Origin: Astropecten irregularis
Lineage: Eukaryota > Echinodermata > Asteroidea > Paxillosida > Astropectinidae
Reading direction: 5' to 3'
Length of the DNA stretch: 64,000 bases
Assembly (NCBI GenBank): GCA_963971285.1
Contig: OZ020261.1
Span: 806,001 to 870,000, forward strand
The position numbers and the translations under genes are program-made. This document shows positions 60,101-64,000 of the stretch, piece by piece. Under the pieces are notes generated by a model, which saw only the letters and a program-made list of their open reading frames with translations, did not search any database and had not been told where the DNA came from. Numbering within the stretch: position 1 is the stretch's first letter; the number at the start of each line of letters is the position of its first letter.

Positions 60101-61166
60101 GCCCCTGGTAGGTTTGGTATTTGGGAAGTTACAGATTTGAATCTGCAATTGTGTATTATTCTTTGTCCACCCTTATTGGCTTGTTACATTGATATTAAAT
60201 GATGAATAATTGATATATATAACGCTATCGTCAACAGGACGGGCAATGCAGTCAGTGTCATGGCAACTGAGGGGAGTGCTCCTGCATCCACAAAGAGGCG
60301 GGAACCTCCATACACACAGGTAACCATGGTAACTTGTACAGTTTGGACATAACCAACAAAACTAAATGAGTATATATATATTCAGCAACAAAATTATTGA
60401 ATTTTTGTAAGTTACACACGTGTACATGTACCTGTAAGACAAAAAGTACAGTAATACGTTTTGTAATAACTCCATGAGACATAAGCCCATTAAACTCTTT
60501 TTAAGGTCGGGTGGCTCTGAAAAGAGCCAAAGATATAAAGTTTGCAGAAAAAATCACTCATGGCTTAAGTTTTTGGATCATTGGAGATCTTGAGGCAAGT
60601 AAGGCCCAGTTACATGCAATCCATTAACGTCCTATTTTTGTGCTATATGGGCACTGCTACGCATGAAACCTATTTCATGGAATCCGTAAGTAAGACCTTA
60701 AATGGTTAGTGAAGAATTTCTAGGCTTAGGTTCCTTGATGTTTTCTGCTAACACTCTGTCATGTAGAAAAAGTCTTTAAGTACGGTATAGTCATGTTACT
60801 GAAGCAAGAAAAAAACTCTCCTGTGAAATACGCTTACTGCGTAAGCAGAACAGGTCTGCTTTTTGTAAGCAAAGACGTTTTGCTTATATGGCAACGAGTT
60901 CATGAAATTGGGCCAGTATGTATGACGGTGTATAGGCTTGATTGGTTGATTGTTTGGTTTTGTCTGTTTGTTTGTAGGTCTCTGCCAGGGAGAGTTTGGA
61001 GGTGGTTAGGGCAAGGCAACAGGCCGAACAGAGCGCCCGCATCGCTGCCCATTATCAAACCATTGAAGAAGACCAGAACTTAGACGCTGATCATGACGGG
61101 ATCTATGAACCGTCGATGATCAACAGATGGATGGGCAACCAGTCATGGCCCCGCCTCCTCTACCTG
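51126..61166 (+). CDS. PAG1/Cbp-like transmembrane adaptor, 3' end missing
   Basis: Exons: 51126-51273, 53230-53335, 58060-58108, 58981-59777, 60238-60319, 60978-61166 (or to 61177 if the better GTTAGT donor is used). All phases agree over 457 codons. Residues 1-27 look like a signal peptide, followed by a short extracellular part. One TM helix (about 57-79) ends LCVCAEK, whose C77 and C79 are candidate palmitoylation sites. The cytoplasmic tail is acidic, with Pro-rich LPELPPTP (about 157-163) and VPPVPYKPP (342-350) segments. Tyrosine motifs are YDVI (182), YASV (213, 255, 271), YSRL (283), YARL (307), YQTI and YEPS near the end. Human PAG1, a raft adaptor that recruits Csk through phosphotyrosine, has the same order: short ectodomain, TM, Cys pair, LPxxPP, YASV/YSSV and PPPVP. 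Human PAG1 has about 430 residues. The terminal exon lies in or past the gap. Orthology is likely but inferred. Confidence 0.82.
51274..53229. other. Intron 1 of the PAG1-like gene
   Basis: It holds a family D repeat (51837-51920, reversed) and a second GATCCTAGCAGGATC fragment at 52614-52628, which may be the two ends of one interrupted copy. The 120-codon frame at 52079-52441 has no recognised domain and no splice partner, so it is not called. Confidence 0.55.
53981..54297 (+). mobile_element. tRNA-derived SINE
   Basis: A tRNA-like head has GGTGGCAAGTCCTTTAGGCA (A-box region) and TGGGTTCGTTCCCGGC (B box). It is followed by TTTTTCTCCGGGTTCTC..GGTTTTCC, then a TTGCTGGCAGCCGAGGGCGCC block and an ATAAAATAATG tail. 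Confidence 0.8.
55060..55460. repeat. Diverged tandem duplication, about 222-bp offset
   Basis: TTTGTCC..AGTAGAAACACACTGTT..CATCGTAAAAAGCCTTCCG near 55090-55165 recurs as TTTGTCC..GGTAGAAACACACTTTT..CATATCGTGCAAAAACCATCCG near 55312-55385. A minus-strand frame of 77 codons covers the first copy. The second copy is not open, so a gene is not supported. Confidence 0.5.
56745..57355. mobile_element. 611-bp palindromic MITE with TTAA target duplication
   Basis: AGCCCAACTCAAA and its inverse form the ends, with TTAA at 56741-56744 and 57356-57359. The arms are about 270 bp each (matched words include CTCTTTAGAGGAGTTTTCAT, GAGTGAGTTTGTAAAC, GATGACGTCATTCTGGGA). The loop at about 57010-57100 contains TTTG repeats and a family D fragment (AAACTGCTCATCGGC). 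The reading frames in the arms mirror each other and are not genes. Confidence 0.88.
57593..57945. mobile_element. Inverted-repeat element in PAG1-like intron 2
   Basis: TATTACCATAGAGTTAAATA and, inverted, TATTTAACTCTTGGTTATTA form the ends, followed by matching AAAAA..ACAGTGTGTGCTCT and AGAGTGCACACTCT blocks. The centre is CpG-rich with GCGCGC words. There are no coding features. Confidence 0.65.
59817..59956. mobile_element. Hairpin element, GATTTCACTAA termini, in PAG1-like intron 4
   Basis: GGGGCTGATTTCACTAA and TTAGTGAAATCGGGCC are the inverted ends. Inside, CATCGCTAAGCGGAAAAT pairs with ATTTTCCGTTTAGCGATG. It starts about 40 bp after exon 4. Confidence 0.8.
59958..60106. mobile_element. 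149-bp hairpin element with four GCGACGCGTCGC-type palindromes
   Basis: GGGGCCGATTTCATAAA and TTTATGAAATCGGCCCC are perfect inverted ends. The interior contains the self-complementary word GACGCGTCGCA or TGCGACGCGTCGCA at about 59980, 60037, 60050 and 60071. It abuts the previous element, whose terminal GATTTCA..TGAAATCGG is related. Confidence 0.82.
60603..60914. mobile_element. MITE family C copy in PAG1-like intron 5
   Basis: It starts GGCCCAGTTACATG and ends CATGAAATTGGGCC. The interior has ATTTCATGGAATCCGTAAG, AGTGAAGAATTTCTAGG and AACTCTCCTGTGAAATACG in the order of the other copies. It ends about 65 bp before exon 6, near its branch-point region. Confidence 0.72.
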
Positions 61167-61700
61167 GTGAAAGACAGGTTAGTATGGACAACCACACCCA
61201 AGCACCACACCCAACTAGCACACCCAACCAAAACATCCAAGCACCACATCCACCCACCACACCTGACCATCACACCCTGCACCACACCCAACCTCCACCA
61301 TGTCCATAACCAACCACCACGCCTAACCATCCAACCACTCACCACACCCAACTACCACACCCAACCGCCTCCCTCTGTCCCTCTACCTGTAGAAAGACAG
61401 GTTTGGTATATCCCCAAGTAGCACATCCAAGCACCACGCCCAACCACCAAACCCAACCACCACACCCAAACACCACCCTCTGTCCCTCTACTGGTAGACA
61501 GACAGGTTAGTATATCCCAAAGCAGCACATCAAAGCACCACACCCAAACACCACACCCAACCCCCTCGCTCTGTCCATCTACCTGTAGACAAACAGGTTA
61601 GTATCTCAAAGCATCACATCAAAGCACCACACCCAACCACCAACCACGTCTACACCTTCCCCAACCATTCTAGCCATCCCTACCTCACCAAAGAGAGGTA
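61152..61700 (+). repeat. Minisatellite overlapping the 3' edge of PAG1-like exon 6
   Basis: Units contain CCTCTACCTG..GAAAGACAGGTTAGTAT followed by a CCACACCCAA-rich tract. The junction-like word recurs near 61157, 61381, 61487 and 61577. The first instance is the exon end itself, so the array includes repeated copies of the exon tail and splice donor. Confidence 0.8.
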
Positions 61701-61711
61701 GAATCCCTTCT

Positions 61712-61911
61712 NNNNNNNNNNNNNNNNNNNNNNNNNNNNNNNNNNNNNNNNNNNNNNNNNNNNNNNNNNNNNNNNNNNNNNNNNNNNNNNNNNNNNNNNN
61801 NNNNNNNNNNNNNNNNNNNNNNNNNNNNNNNNNNNNNNNNNNNNNNNNNNNNNNNNNNNNNNNNNNNNNNNNNNNNNNNNNNNNNNNNNNNNNNNNNNNN
61901 NNNNNNNNNNN
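61712..61911. other. Assembly gap of 200 N
   Basis: Exactly 200 undetermined bases, which suggests a conventional gap length and not a measured one. Open frames reading through the gap are meaningless. Confidence 0.99.
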
Positions 61912-62182
61912 CTTCAAAGAAAGGAAGCTTAGGGGCCCTAGCTTTCATTGGGTGAGAAACAATATGTTTACTTTCCTTACCGTTATCAAAATGTTTCACC
62001 TGAAGTTGAAGCTGTAGGATCTCTATTTCCTGCTTCTTCATGTCACGCTGGTGAACCCTGTCCTCCTTGGCTAAACGCTCCAACTCTTTCCTTTTCTCCG
62101 CCTCGAGTTCCCGTTGCTCCTTCTCCTTCTGTGATCTCTTTGATACCAGACATCCTGAATAACAAGACAAACCTTGAAACAA
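61912..62182 (-). pseudogene. LTR-retrotransposon gag fragment
   Basis: The minus-strand frame begins after an in-frame TAA just above 62182. It encodes a Lys/Glu-rich coiled coil with an SQKEKEQRELEAEK-type heptad run, followed by KARAPKLPFFE at the gap edge. A coiled coil followed by a Pro-Lys-Leu-Pro-Phe segment is common at the start of Gypsy-type gag proteins in marine invertebrates. No ATG in this frame, LTR or downstream pol is visible, because the gap cuts it off. Family assignment is moderate; a cellular coiled-coil exon is the alternative. Confidence 0.55.
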
Positions 62183-64000
62183 TTAAGGATTGTACCGACA
62201 CAACTTGACCATGACCATGACCATTACCTGACACATGAACTTCAAAAGCACGAGCGCACGAATCCGATGAGCTTAAGTTCGGCGGCTTCGCGATGATCGC
62301 TAGCAACGCTATAGCAAGCAAGCTCGCTAATGAAGCAACTGCTGTGAGGGGGACCATGGAAAGATCTCATTCCTGGTTTGACAGGAAAAAAAAGATAAAA
62401 CAAGTTTCTTGCTTCTGGAGTATTCTGTAAACAGTAAGCTTTCAAATTATCCCATAGAAATTCCTTCTCCCGGACAAGCCCCCAAATTTTCAAGCTGTGT
62501 TTCAATTAGTTGCGGGAGTAGACATTTATTTCAAACATGTCTTATTCAGATGACCAACTAGTTGGGGCCGCCAGGCCAGAGCCAGACGGTACCCTGAGGT
62601 CATCAATCAGGCCAGGACAGAGCTAGGACCCGCTTGAGTGGAGGACTCCGAGGGAGGGCCCATTCTTTGTGTCAGCGCGGTGGACCGGGCGAACCCGGAC
62701 TTAGACACCAGCGGCTGTTTGAGGGTCATCACTAACGAACGTTGCGTCGGAGTGCGTCGGAAAAGACCCTGGACTCCGTCTGCAATATTTTGACGAACGG
62801 TTCCGTGAACGGAGCAACACTATCCAATTGTCTGGCCAGACGCAAGTGTTCATTATATTTGTTGTATATATAATGCCATATTTATATATGTGATGTTAGG
62901 TGCGGCTTAGGTCTGCACTCTAACTCTTTTGAGTGACCTCTGGTCACGGTGGGCTTGCCCCACCGTTTACTGTAATTTAACGTATACGCTTTTCTCGAAT
63001 TTATCAATTGTGCTTATCAAGACAAGTCAATTTTGAGAGTTCTTGCTTGATATTTGGGTTTTGCCTTTCTTTAATGATTTAACGCACGACCTTACACGAA
63101 AAGGATTTTCTTGTATTTATTGTTGCAAATTGTGTTTATGTTATTGTTGTCCGGACCATATTTCAGATTTGATTAAACTTTAATGTGCAAGTTATATTTT
63201 ATATTTGATTTAACCGTCTGTTTCTTGCCTTCGCCTGTATTTTGTGAACTCAGTAAGCTTCCGTATCCTTTCCTCTCATAAATCTGGGGTCATATTGACA
63301 GTGCATCTACCTGCTTTCCAATAAAAAGGTTGTTATGAGATTGCGATGGGAATATGGTGGATTTTTCAACATCCTGTTTCTAACGTGACATACATTCAAT
63401 TACCTTCATGTAAATTTGCTAGTTGTAAAATGCAAATTGTGATGAATACATGCTTAGCAAAGGATTCAGTATTTTAAATGATTGTTGAAGTTGGCAGTTT
63501 GTGGAGTTGAAGCTGGTTCCTGTGGGTACTGTCTCTAAATCAACCTATACCATAGTCAATGTGATCATATTGATACATGTATTTCACATAGAAGGTGACC
63601 CACATGCAGCAAGTGCTAATTAGGGGGAACATCAACAATGAGGGAACTGTTTAAGAGAACAAAATGGCTGACAATGTGACCATACTAAGCAATACACACT
63701 GATGACTACAGCCCTGATTAAAAATACACACTGGGAACTTTCTAGAAGGAAAGCAAGAAAGCAAGCATGATCCACTATCACACAGGGATATAAACTACCA
63801 TCAACCAAACCACTAAACCATCATATTAATCTCAAGCTCAGATACTAGTTACTTGTGTCTATCCCTCTTGAATATATTGGTTTGATCCATCCTTGGTTAT
63901 ATTGTACTCCCTGTTTATCTGCATCTTGCATGTAAGTGAAGGCAGTAGCATTTTAATTAAGTGTCCAGCCATCAAGGGCACTGGTAATAAAGGCTTGCAG
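62183..64000. other. No gene recognised
   Basis: The stretch 62520-62850 is relatively GC-rich, and the rest is AT-rich. No splice-bounded frame, tRNA or clear inverted repeat was found. The first part may belong to the leader of the minus-strand retroelement, which cannot be shown. Confidence 0.45.

Noticed and set aside
61606..62182. Open frames running through the N gap
   Set aside because: Undetermined bases cannot support a reading frame; only the part from 61912 onward carries information.

Overview
This is a eukaryotic (metazoan) draft-assembly window. Four spliced genes with GT-AG introns of about 0.3 to 4.7 kb sit in sequence packed with miniature inverted-repeat transposable elements (MITEs), tRNA-derived SINEs, minisatellites and a 200-base N gap. 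The gene content, the frequent ACATGTAC and TAGGCCTA words and the SINE types suggest a marine invertebrate deuterostome, perhaps an echinoderm. That assignment is an inference.

Layout. 1-9373: more than six identical copies of a 1509-bp tandem unit that contains a complete MITE; the array stops exactly at a MITE terminus. 9374-12650: a foldback element with minisatellite arms, a hAT-type MITE with an 8-bp target duplication, and other MITEs. 12705-16237 (+): six-exon ZNF511-like C2H2 zinc-finger gene, 277 codons. 16238-19893: repeats only. 19894-30244 (-): eight-exon gene for a 439-residue secretory-pathway JmjC/cupin_8 protein with a signal peptide, a complete His-x-Asp...His iron site, a degenerate EF-hand-like loop and a C-terminal HDEL. 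30245-36132: nested MITEs between two divergently transcribed genes. 36133-42710 (+): six-exon SLC46-family MFS transporter, 462 residues. 42711-51125: tRNA-derived tandem arrays, palindromic MITEs, SINE copies and a solo LTR. 51126-61166 or beyond (+): six exons of a PAG1/Cbp-like transmembrane adaptor with a juxtamembrane Cys-x-Cys and three YASV tyrosine motifs; its 3' end is lost near the gap. 61912-62182 (-): LTR-retrotransposon gag remnant. 62183-64000: no gene recognised.

All exon models were assembled by eye. In the three complete genes the exon lengths sum to a multiple of three and the phases agree at every junction, which supports the models strongly. The genes do not look like one pathway: a probable nuclear zinc-finger protein, an ER-luminal oxygenase, a membrane transporter and a kinase-regulating adaptor. 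The main points of interest are the JmjC-HDEL protein, the invertebrate PAG1-like adaptor, and the conversion of a MITE into a homogeneous satellite array.
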